The position numbers and the translations under genes were made by a program. Positions 1 to 6,109 of a stretch of DNA of 6,850 nt are shown piece after piece. The DNA is from Bacteroidota bacterium (GTDB lineage: Bacteria; Bacteroidota; Bacteroidia; Bacteroidales; VadinHA17): contig JAUWMO010000185.1 of NCBI GenBank assembly GCA_030613125.1, forward strand, positions 1 to 6,850, given 5' to 3'. The number at the start of each line of letters is the position of its first letter. The stretch's first letter is position 1. The notes beneath the pieces were generated by a model, which worked only from the letters and a program-made list of their open reading frames with translations, did no database searches and had not been told where the DNA came from.

Positions 1-414
1 GTCTTTTTCAGCCGGATTCAATGAAAGAGCATAATCAAAGTTATTGATAGCTTCTGAGAAATTCCCTGATAAACTGTAGGCTGTTCCAAGAGAGATAAAA
101 ACTTCATGATTGGAAGATTCTAAAAGTGACAGTTTTTTTAAAATTGCCAATGACCTGGAGACCTTGCCACGGTCCATAAGCACCTGTGCCTCACGAAGTT
201 GAATAGCAAAAGAATCAGGATGCTGAATCAAACCGCATTTCACTGCTTCTAAAGCTGTACTCAACTTATCTGAATCGATATAATAATCAATTATATCCTC
301 AAATTCATGAACATCAAAATAATACCTGGTTTTTTTCCGTCTCATCTCTTCAAATCGGCGGACAATAAAATCAGCTTCTTCCCCCGGGTAAAAAGTATTT
401 TCTTCTGGTCTCAT
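1..414 (-). CDS. TPR-repeat protein, N-terminal part (3' end outside window)
   Basis: Translating the minus strand from the ATG at 414-412 gives 138 codons, open to the window edge, so the C-terminus is missing. An in-frame stop (TGA, plus positions 427-429) lies five codons before this ATG, and it is the only early ATG. The protein starts MRPEENTFYPGEEADFIVRR and continues with a charged stretch and a YYFDVHEFEDIIDYY segment. This layout is known from Bacteroidota tetratricopeptide proteins. A clear TPR unit lies at about residues 103-136, with G110, A122, A129 and P134 at canonical TPR positions 8, 20, 27 and 32; weaker helical pairs precede it. There is no signal peptide, so it is probably a cytoplasmic protein-interaction scaffold. 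The partner is unknown. It lies upstream of, and in the same direction as, nothing visible here; the DUF5686 gene on the same strand ends 219 bp away. Confidence 0.85.
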   Translation of the reverse strand, partial: MRPEENTFYPGEEADFIVRRFEEMRRKKTRYYFDVHEFEDIIDYYIDSDKLSTALEAVKCGLIQHPDSFAIQLREAQVLMDRGKVSRSLAILKKLSLLESSNHEVFISLGTAYSLSGNFSEAINNFDYALSLNPAEKD

Positions 415-539
415 ATTGAAAAAATTCAGGGTGTAAAAGTAGAAATAATTTATTTGATTCCATACATCTATTTATTTTGGGTTTTAAACAAATTTTCACA
501 CCTTTTCTGGTAAATCTGAAAAAATATCAGATATCCTTA

Positions 540-632
540 ATTCATCTTGACCGGCTGCGTCGGAAAACAGAAACTGAATTTCCTGATGCACGCAAATTTA
601 TCCGCCCGGATTTCGATGAACCTGAAAAATAA
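540..632 (+). other. Coding-like tail without a convincing start (possible gene remnant)
   Basis: In the 219-bp spacer 415-633, the plus strand reads as a hydrophilic peptide, beginning HLDRLRRKTETEFPDA and ending DFDEPEK before a TAA at 630-632. It is noticeably more GC-rich than the AT-rich sequence just upstream. The frame is open further upstream, but without an ATG; the only usable start would be a TTG at 477 (51 residues), with no ribosome binding site visible. I do not recognise the peptide. It could be the 3' remnant of a deleted gene, a small gene with a TTG start, or chance. The opposite strand of the same stretch is also open, which lowers confidence. The rest of the spacer (415-539) is AT-rich with nothing I can name. 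Confidence 0.25.
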
Positions 633-633
633 A

Positions 634-3168
634 TCAGAACATAAAAAACAGGCTGCCTTTAACTCCCACGTGTGGCGCAGTCTCGTCAAGATAAGTTAAT
701 CGATGAAAGACCTGGATGCGAATAATCTTAAATATATTTTCTACTCCATAGCTAACTTCAACATAAGGTGTGTGTGAATACAAGATACTAAAGCGTGTTA
801 GTTCAATCCCATCTTCTGTGGTTTTGGGAAGTATTCCATCCGGATTATCAACAGGGTCATAAAACCCGTTTTCTTTATTCACGGAGCCATACACTATATT
901 AGTTGATGCCAAAGCCCGCCATTTAAGTTTTTTTAACAGTGGGATCTTACCTAATATTGCTCCTTCAAAATTGTACATAAACATCATATTTATATTTTGG
1001 TCAGTCACAAATTCAAGAAAATTCATCATATTATAGGACTTCATTGAATAAATAAATGTCTCATTTCCAGGCAAGATCTGCAGAATTGGATATGGTAACT
1101 GGTTAAATACCTTTGAGGCTTCCACTTCATATCTAAAACGTCCCAGTGCAAATAATTTCACCTTCTGGCTGATTTTAAGAGATAACTTGTGGTAATTGAA
1201 ATCACCTCCCAGAAATCCTTTTAACCCAAGGGTATAGCTTACTGTAATTGCCGGGGATTGCTGCCCCCCAATGCCAATCCTCTGGTTATTACTTACAATA
1301 AAAGTTTCCCTGGGTGAATACCTGGTAACAAAAGTCAGCTCAGTTATGTTAATCGTTGACGATCTGGTGGTCTTGCTATCGTCAGTAAAATACTCAAAAA
1401 CATAATTTCCAAGTGGAGCAAAATAATCTTTTGTGAGTGAAATTTTTTGATTAAAGCCCCGAAAAACATCAGATTCAAACCAGATCCGGCTAAGCCTTGT
1501 TTCCCTCATTTTATCAATTAAACCTACCTGAGTAGATAAGGTGAATAAATTATTAATCTCAAAAAACCTATCAATCACTCCTAAACCCTCAACATCATAT
1601 TTATAAGTCACCCCGACTTTAGTCCAGTTCTTTCTCGACAAGAATCTTTCAACAGTAGCACTGTATTTCAATTTATTGTCTTTTGTGCCATAGGCTAAAT
1701 ATCCCTTTAATATCCAGTTCCTGCTAAAATCTGCATTTGTTCTAAATCCCAGTCTGAATCTGTTTCCTTCAACTACATTATTCCCATAAATTAACAAATA
1801 AGGACCCATTTCAACCTTACCCAATCTGTAATATCCGTAAACAAGAGTCTCAATTACTTCAATATAGGTTTTGACCCTGGGAAACTTCTTGATAGAATCA
1901 ATTTTATTGTTAATATCTTGCTCCGTTTCAGTAAGCTTTTCAGGCCGTATAGCTTGCCAATAATCTTCTGCCTTATCATATGCATCATATTCAACTTCAA
2001 GCTTTTCCTTGTAAAACCTCAGGTCTTCACTTTTATCAATCTTATATTTTCGATTTACTAATAAAAACTTACCAAGCATTCCAAATGTACTATCTGATAA
2101 CTGACTAAAATCAACCAATACTCTTGTTTTAAACGGTCCCCAAATGTTTTCACTTACCATTCTCAAATCTTGCTGAACCTTATATTCCTCAATAAAATTC
2201 AGGTCGGCTGACTTTTTAATTTCAACTGCAATTCTTTTCAACGCAAATACAGTATCCTGTATCCACATTGTTCCATGAAAAACAACATCAGTGGTTCTCT
2301 TGGGTACTATTTGTATTTCATAACAAAAATGACCATTAATAAACAGGCTGTCTGTTAAATAGTATTTGTAATAATTAAAACCTCCGGTAGCAATTGGGGA
2401 CATTACATTTTTATCGAGGATTTTTAACCAGTTACTATTAAAATTATATTCATGGAAACTAGTTCCAACTACCTGAGATACAAATTCATACGTGTGCTCA
2501 ACCCCAACACCTATCACTTTGCTTGCCTTAAGAATTTCTTTTCTTCTTGGTGGATTTTTGAGATAATAAATATCCGACATGGTTTCTGATACCATAATTG
2601 GTAATACCAAACTTCCGTCCTCGCCAGACGAAACCATTAAGCTATCAAACAAAGGTTTTAAGGGTTTCATGCTTCTACGTTGTTTGAATCTTTCGCTTAT
2701 ATTATTCATTGAAACTTCAGTTCTTGAATATGCTTCAGATTGGTACGAATCCAGATTTTCAATAGAATATATTTTCTTATTTTCCATGGCAGCCCTGACA
2801 ATCCTGTGAGCCGGATTTTCACCAGGTTTAACAATAATCTCTGAGAGAAACGTATTTGAAGGATTTAGCTGAAAATCAAGCTTCTGCTGTACTCCTTCTC
2901 TCACAAACTTAATTTTTGATGTATAGCCAACACACGATACCGTGAGGGAATCAACTTTTTCTATTGTTTGTAATATGTAATTACCCTCAAAATCACTAAT
3001 AGTACCTGTTGTAGTTCCGTTAAAATAGATGTTGGCAAAGGGTATAGCCTCATTTCTTTTTGAGTCAGTAATTTTACCAGTTATGATTGTTTCTTGAGAA
3101 TATGTTTGTAATGTAACAAAACAAACAATAACCCCAAATAGTACAAAAGTCTTTGTGATCCTGATCAT
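634..3168 (-). CDS. DUF5686 outer-membrane protein with carboxypeptidase-regulatory-like domain
   Basis: The protein has 844 residues from the chosen start. Residues 1-24 form a signal peptide (MIRITK, hydrophobic core, then QTYSQ as cleavage region). About 26-101 is a carboxypeptidase D regulatory-like beta-sandwich: GKITD, an IPFANIYFNGTTTGT strand pair, SDFEGNY, and a VSCVGY motif. From about 109 the DUF5686 region begins with EIIVKPGENPAHRIVRAAM and continues to the end as alternating beta-strand-like sequence. The C-terminus is ...SLFFMF; a terminal phenylalanine is typical of outer-membrane beta-barrels. The family is widespread in Bacteroidota and thought to sit in the outer membrane; its substrate is not known. 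The frame is open to an ATG at 3264, but that would put 32 residues before the signal peptide, so the start at 3168 is preferred. It is divergent from the sigma gene and appears intact. Confidence 0.92.
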   Translation of the reverse strand: MIRITKTFVLFGVIVCFVTLQTYSQETIITGKITDSKRNEAIPFANIYFNGTTTGTISDFEGNYILQTIEKVDSLTVSCVGYTSKIKFVREGVQQKLDFQLNPSNTFLSEIIVKPGENPAHRIVRAAMENKKIYSIENLDSYQSEAYSRTEVSMNNISERFKQRRSMKPLKPLFDSLMVSSGEDGSLVLPIMVSETMSDIYYLKNPPRRKEILKASKVIGVGVEHTYEFVSQVVGTSFHEYNFNSNWLKILDKNVMSPIATGGFNYYKYYLTDSLFINGHFCYEIQIVPKRTTDVVFHGTMWIQDTVFALKRIAVEIKKSADLNFIEEYKVQQDLRMVSENIWGPFKTRVLVDFSQLSDSTFGMLGKFLLVNRKYKIDKSEDLRFYKEKLEVEYDAYDKAEDYWQAIRPEKLTETEQDINNKIDSIKKFPRVKTYIEVIETLVYGYYRLGKVEMGPYLLIYGNNVVEGNRFRLGFRTNADFSRNWILKGYLAYGTKDNKLKYSATVERFLSRKNWTKVGVTYKYDVEGLGVIDRFFEINNLFTLSTQVGLIDKMRETRLSRIWFESDVFRGFNQKISLTKDYFAPLGNYVFEYFTDDSKTTRSSTINITELTFVTRYSPRETFIVSNNQRIGIGGQQSPAITVSYTLGLKGFLGGDFNYHKLSLKISQKVKLFALGRFRYEVEASKVFNQLPYPILQILPGNETFIYSMKSYNMMNFLEFVTDQNINMMFMYNFEGAILGKIPLLKKLKWRALASTNIVYGSVNKENGFYDPVDNPDGILPKTTEDGIELTRFSILYSHTPYVEVSYGVENIFKIIRIQVFHRLTYLDETAPHVGVKGSLFFMF

Positions 3169-3329
3169 TAAAAAGGAAGTATACTTTAAGCCTGTTAAAT
3201 TAAAAAATCTGATATAATAAGAAAAAGATTCCAATGATATCATTAACATAATCCAGGTTAACAAAGAAAGTCATTTGATAATTCAAAGCTGAAGTTAATG
3301 GAAAATCAATAAATTATTTTTTTCTTCAA

Positions 3330-3337
3330 TAAATTTG
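3330..3337 (+). promoter_or_regulatory. Bacteroidota-type -7 promoter element for the sigma operon
   Basis: TAAATTTG matches the Bacteroidota -7 consensus TAnnTTTG exactly. It lies 26 bp before the ATG at 3364, which would give a short leader starting near 3343. No convincing TTTG-type -33 element is seen at the expected spacing, so the call rests on the -7 match and position. Confidence 0.45.
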
Positions 3338-3363
3338 TAGTTTTCAGATAACATCTACTACTA

Positions 3364-3768
3364 ATGAGTAAAAGAGCAATAATGAATAAAAAACAGCTCG
3401 AAGAACACTTTGTAAATCTTATCTCAGAAAACGAGGGTATGATCTATAAAATATGCAACATATATGCTAATATTAACAGTGAAAAGGAAGATCTGAAACA
3501 GGAGATCATCTTCCAGCTGTGGAAATCATTTCCTTCATTCAGGGGAGAAGCCAAAGTGCAAACATGTATGTACAAAGTGGCTCTTAACACTGCCCTCTAT
3601 TTTAATAAGAAAAAAAGCCATCCCGTAACTGATCTTTCTAATGTTGAGATGAAAGAGGAAGAAAACACTATTAGTGCAGAGGAGCAAATGAATCTCCCCG
3701 CCGCAAGCAGCGGGGTATCTAAGTGGTATGTTACTTTTTCCATACACCGCAAGCGGTGGGGAATATAA
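3364..3768 (+). pseudogene. ECF sigma-70 factor, N-terminal piece (region 2), interrupted
   Basis: Residues 1-110 are a sigma-70 region 2 of the extracytoplasmic-function type: EEHFVNLISENEGMIYKICN, then SEKEDLKQEIIFQLWKSFP (core-binding and -10 recognition helices), then a YKVALNTAL segment corresponding to the usual TWLYRIALNTA. After EEQMN (codon 110, ending at 3693) the homology stops. The frame then runs through an inserted hairpin-rich sequence for 24 unrelated residues to a TAA at 3766-3768. Region 4, needed for -35 recognition, is encoded further on in another frame (3861-4040). As it stands, this product would lack region 4. The start could also be the ATG at 3382 (MNKKQLEE), which resembles the usual N-terminus of such factors better. 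The -7 element at 3330 serves either start. Confidence 0.85.
3696..3761. repeat. Paired GC-rich hairpins with CGCAAGCG-like tips
   Basis: Hairpin one (3696-3715) has CCCCGC pairing with GCGGGG around CGCAAGCA; one C/A mismatch interrupts what would otherwise be a 9-bp stem. Hairpin two (3745-3758) has CACCGC pairing with GCGGTG around AA. Between them GTATG (3726-3730) can pair with CATAC (3741-3745) around a T-rich loop. The 5' arm at 3696-3704 can also pair with 3753-3761 (nine pairs, one G-U), so the whole stretch can fold either as separate hairpins or as one long stem. Confidence 0.75.
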
Positions 3769-3776
3769 CCCTGTAA

Positions 3777-3804
3777 GATCCCGATGTGCTTCGCAGTCGG
3801 GATC
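3777..3804. repeat. Inverted repeat GATCCCGA/TCGGGATC
   Basis: GATCCCGA (3777-3784) is perfectly repeated inverted at 3797-3804 around a 12-base loop, inside which TGC-TTC-GCA can pair again. No T-run follows, so it does not look like a Rho-independent terminator. Confidence 0.75.
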
Positions 3805-3815
3805 AGTTCGGCTTA

Positions 3816-3849
3816 ATGATTTTATTGCGTCTTCGACTTTTAAAATCAT
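3816..3849. repeat. Inverted repeat ATGATTTTA/TAAAATCAT
   Basis: ATGATTTTA (3816-3824) pairs perfectly with TAAAATCAT (3841-3849). The 16-base loop contains a smaller GTC-TTC-GAC hairpin. It lies near the right end of the insertion in the sigma gene. Confidence 0.7.
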
Positions 3850-3860
3850 AGTCTCACTGA

Positions 3861-4040
3861 TTAAACAAGCTTTACAAAGCCATCAGGATGCTCTATAATA
3901 TTGACCGTGCAATCATTCTGCTCTACCTTGAAAAAAAATCCTATCTGCAAATATCTGAAATTATGGGTATTACTGAGAAAAATGTGAGCGTAAAACTGGT
4001 GCGGATTAAGGATAAACTAAGAACTCTGTTATTGGCCTGA
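3861..4040 (+). pseudogene. ECF sigma-70 factor, C-terminal piece (region 4)
   Basis: This frame opens directly after a TGA (3858-3860) and reads KLYKAIRMLYNIDRAIILLY, then LEKKSYLQISEIMGITEKNV and SVKLVRIKDKL, ending LLLA at a TGA (4038-4040). It is a sigma region 4: the SYLQISEIMGI..NVSVKLVRIK part is the helix-turn-helix that contacts the -35 element. It is in a different frame from the region 2 piece because of the 173-bp insertion. The first in-frame ATG is at 3888 (50 residues from there), so a free region 4 peptide is conceivable but has no visible ribosome binding site. The membrane-protein gene follows after 13 bp. Confidence 0.85.
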
Positions 4041-4053
4041 TAAAATTGGTAAA

Positions 4054-4767
4054 ATGGGAAAAAATAATTTAATAAAAATCTGGGAGGACTATGAACATGT
4101 CTCCCCTAACAAAAAACTCAATAAAGAAATGATTACAAAGTATCTTAAACCAAAAGTATCAAAAGCTTCATAGGCTTTTACATTTAATCTTGTCACCTAC
4201 CTTGTGGCCTTATTTGCCAGTATTGTGCTACTTTCGATGAACATCTATGGGTACCGGAGCAACCCGGTCATGCTAACGGTTGAAATCGTCCTGTTAATAA
4301 TCTCTTTCCTGTTCCTTGGATATGGTGCATTCATATTTATGAAACTCAGGGATATCAACAACTTCACCAAAGACCTTCAGGAACTTCTTAATGAAAAAAT
4401 AAAGTTCATGAAAGTCCACTATGAAATCTGGATGGTAATTACAGCCTTTATTGTATGGATTCTGACATTTGGACTAAATACCCTTATCGACAATCAGGAA
4501 GGAATCTACCGGATCAATCAGGTGGATGTTTATGTCTTAATCAGTATTGGCATTATAATATTTATCTATGTTGTTCAAAAGATCTCAATGGCAACTTCAA
4601 TGAATACGCTTAAAGGTTATTTATCTGATCTCAGGGCTAATTACCTTGATCAGACAAAACAAATTGAATTGAGAAAAAAGAAACAACGGTGGATTTATTT
4701 AGTAATAGTCTTAATTATGACTGCACTTTTTATCCTGGGCCTGCTAAAATCAATGTCACTTATTTAA
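4054..4767 (+). pseudogene. Membrane protein, probable sigma-factor partner, with in-frame TAG at codon 40
   Basis: From the ATG at 4054 the frame reads MGKNNLIKIWEDYEHVSPNK to S39, then TAG (4171-4173), then AFTFNLVTYL and on to a stop at 4765-4767, 237 codon positions in all. The cytoplasmic-looking N-terminus is followed by hydrophobic segments at about 43-67, 72-96, 125-145, 159-175 and 212-232. A charged, helical stretch of about 25 residues follows the second segment and another precedes the last. In Bacteroidota an ECF sigma gene is often followed by a membrane protein of this layout that may restrain it; that role is inference. The stop may replace a tryptophan codon (TGG to TAG). A GTG at 4204 could restart translation and give 187 residues, but it would cut into the first membrane segment and lose the N-terminal tail that would meet the sigma factor. 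Confidence 0.75.
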
Positions 4768-4782
4768 TTTAAAATTAATTAT

Positions 4783-4790
4783 TAATTTTG
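4783..4790 (+). promoter_or_regulatory. Possible -7 element before the epimerase gene
   Basis: TAATTTTG fits TAnnTTTG and ends four bases before the ATG at 4795. A transcript from here would be leaderless or nearly so, and no -33 TTTG is clear. The spacer is AT-rich enough for a chance match. Confidence 0.25.
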
Positions 4791-4794
4791 AATT

Positions 4795-6045
4795 ATGGAA
4801 TTAGGGAAATACTCTTTCGGGATTGGGGACCGGTTTGGTAACCAGGCCCCGGCACAATTGAAAGCCATAAATAAAGCCTGGGAAAAAGGCCTGGAAATAA
4901 CACCGGTATGGAATAAATCCCATCGGGAACATACTATAGTAAAAACGCATCCCGGTGATACAAGAAAAGCTGCTGACGAAGCTGTACAAAAAAGCGGATG
5001 GACAAGTCCTTATTTTATTGATGCAGACCACATCAACCTTTCTAATGTTGATCTTTTTATTGAAAGCTCCGATTTTTTCACTCTTGATGTTGCAGATTTT
5101 ATTGGCAAGCCTGCTTCCTATGTAGACCAGGAGAGGCTAATGAATGTGTGGAAAAATTATGAAGGGAAACTTAAGGTTCCGGGCATTTCTGAACCTTTCC
5201 GGGTTAATCAGGATTTCATGAATGATCTGGCCGTCAAATACGTATCTCCCATTGTTGAAGCCAAAAAGATCTACCGGCACATACTGGAAAAGAAAAAAGG
5301 ACAGGAATTTATTACCGAAGTATCGATGGATGAGGTTGATATCCCGCAAACTCCTCCTGAATTATTCTTTATCCTTGCGGGGCTTGCAACAGAAGGTATT
5401 CCGGCTCAGACCATTGCACCAAAATTCAGCGGCAGATTTAACAAGGGCGTAGACTATGTTGGTGATGTTGACTTATTTGCCAGGGAATTTGAGCAGGACC
5501 TTTTGGTCATTGATCTGGCCATAAAAACTTTCGATCTGCCTTCAAATCTAAAACTGAGTGTTCATTCAGGAAGTGATAAATTTTCAATCTATCCATATAT
5601 AGGGAAGCTTATCAGGAAACAAAATAAGGGTATCCATGTAAAAACTGCCGGTACCTCCTGGCTGGAAGAGCTGATTGGCCTTGCCCTTGCAGGAGGCAAT
5701 GCTCTTAAGGCAGTACGCGATATTTATACAACCGGCTTTTCCAGGTCCAGTGAACTTATGGGACCTTATGCCTCGGTTATTAATATAAATCCCGAAGAAT
5801 TACCAGATCCCTCAAGGGTAACAAATTGGACCGGAGAACAATGGGCTAATGCTATTCGTCATGTGCCTGAACATCCGGAATATAATCCAAATATCCGGCA
5901 ATTGCTTCATGTTTCCTATAAAATAGCGGCCGAAATGGGCAAAGATTATCTCAGCCTGCTAAAACAACATTCTGAGGTCATTGAAACCCAGATCATCGAA
6001 AACCTTTATGACAGACATCTCGTCAGGTTGTTTGACATTCAATAA
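4795..6045 (+). CDS. uxaE: Tagaturonate epimerase family protein (UxaE-like)
   Basis: The 416-residue protein is recognised from memory as UxaE-family. The characterised member interconverts D-tagaturonate and D-fructuronate in hexuronate (galacturonate) breakdown, in the cytoplasm and with a divalent metal. Sequence marks are the N-terminal MELGKYSFGIGDRFGNQ, YFIDADHINL (D76, D78, H79), LSVHSGSDKFSIYPYIG (H257, D261, K262), IHVKTAGTSWLEE (H281, K283), and a C-terminal RHVPEHPEYN and LLHVSYK with H356, H360 and H372. The conserved histidines and acids would suit metal and sugar-acid binding; I cannot assign each one. There is no signal peptide and the frame is intact. The ATG follows the membrane gene by 27 bp, so it may share its transcript or use the -7 match at 4783. 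No other uronate genes are in the window, so the exact substrate is uncertain. Confidence 0.8.
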   Translation: MELGKYSFGIGDRFGNQAPAQLKAINKAWEKGLEITPVWNKSHREHTIVKTHPGDTRKAADEAVQKSGWTSPYFIDADHINLSNVDLFIESSDFFTLDVADFIGKPASYVDQERLMNVWKNYEGKLKVPGISEPFRVNQDFMNDLAVKYVSPIVEAKKIYRHILEKKKGQEFITEVSMDEVDIPQTPPELFFILAGLATEGIPAQTIAPKFSGRFNKGVDYVGDVDLFAREFEQDLLVIDLAIKTFDLPSNLKLSVHSGSDKFSIYPYIGKLIRKQNKGIHVKTAGTSWLEELIGLALAGGNALKAVRDIYTTGFSRSSELMGPYASVININPEELPDPSRVTNWTGEQWANAIRHVPEHPEYNPNIRQLLHVSYKIAAEMGKDYLSLLKQHSEVIETQIIENLYDRHLVRLFDIQ

Positions 6046-6075
6046 AAAAATTTTGCAGATAATTTTCATTTTCTG

Positions 6076-6092
6076 ATCTTTATCGAAAAGAT
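6076..6092 (+). terminator. Weak hairpin between epimerase and glycosyltransferase genes
   Basis: ATCTTT (6076-6081) pairs with AAAGAT (6087-6092) around five bases. The stem is AU-rich and the following bases are not a T-run, so it is a poor terminator. Listed as the only candidate in the spacer. Confidence 0.15.
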
Positions 6093-6109
6093 TTCATCAA
6101 ATTAAATAA

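Larger units (their letters stand above)
3694..3866. mobile_element. Hairpin-rich insertion (about 173 bp) splitting the sigma gene; MITE/REP-like candidate
   Basis: This block separates sequence for sigma region 2 (ending EEQMN at 3693) from sequence for region 4 (resuming KLYKAI at 3867). Taking it out on paper joins 110 codons to 57 codons plus the stop and yields a normal-length ECF sigma of 167 residues. The length is not a multiple of three, and the block brings in-frame stops. It is almost filled by inverted repeats (3696-3761, 3777-3804, 3816-3849) and encodes no protein I recognise, so if mobile it would depend on an enzyme made elsewhere. No clear target-site duplication is visible, so the ends are uncertain by several bases, mainly on the right (3850-3866). 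It could instead be a chance-assembled group of intergenic repeat units. I infer insertion from the broken gene, not from recognising the element. Confidence 0.6.

Noticed and set aside
307..513. 68-residue plus-strand frame
   Set aside because: Its first third lies antisense to the TPR coding sequence and the rest is low-complexity AT-rich DNA; the peptide is rich in F, I and K as expected from chance.
2579..2809. 76-residue plus-strand frame
   Set aside because: Entirely antisense to the well-supported DUF5686 gene.
3169..3264. 32-residue N-terminal extension of the DUF5686 protein
   Set aside because: It would bury the signal peptide internally; the region is AT-rich leader sequence.
3696..3761. 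CRISPR-like repeat
   Set aside because: Only two imperfectly related palindromes, with no regular spacers or third unit.
3535..3849. 104-residue minus-strand frame across the insert
   Set aside because: It starts inside the last hairpin and runs antisense through sigma region 2; palindromes create open frames on both strands, and the peptide resembles nothing known.
3777..3849. Rho-independent terminators
   Set aside because: Stems are stable but no T-run follows either one.
3694..3866. Self-splicing intron in the sigma gene
   Set aside because: Removal would restore the frame, but 173 bp is too short for a usual group I or II intron, and I see no domain V-like hairpin, GUGYG start or AY end. 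Left only as an RNA test.
4801..5452. Three frames of 70-76 residues overlapping the epimerase (4801-5031 minus, 5137-5349 minus, 5222-5452 plus)
   Set aside because: All are shadows of the epimerase coding sequence in other frames.
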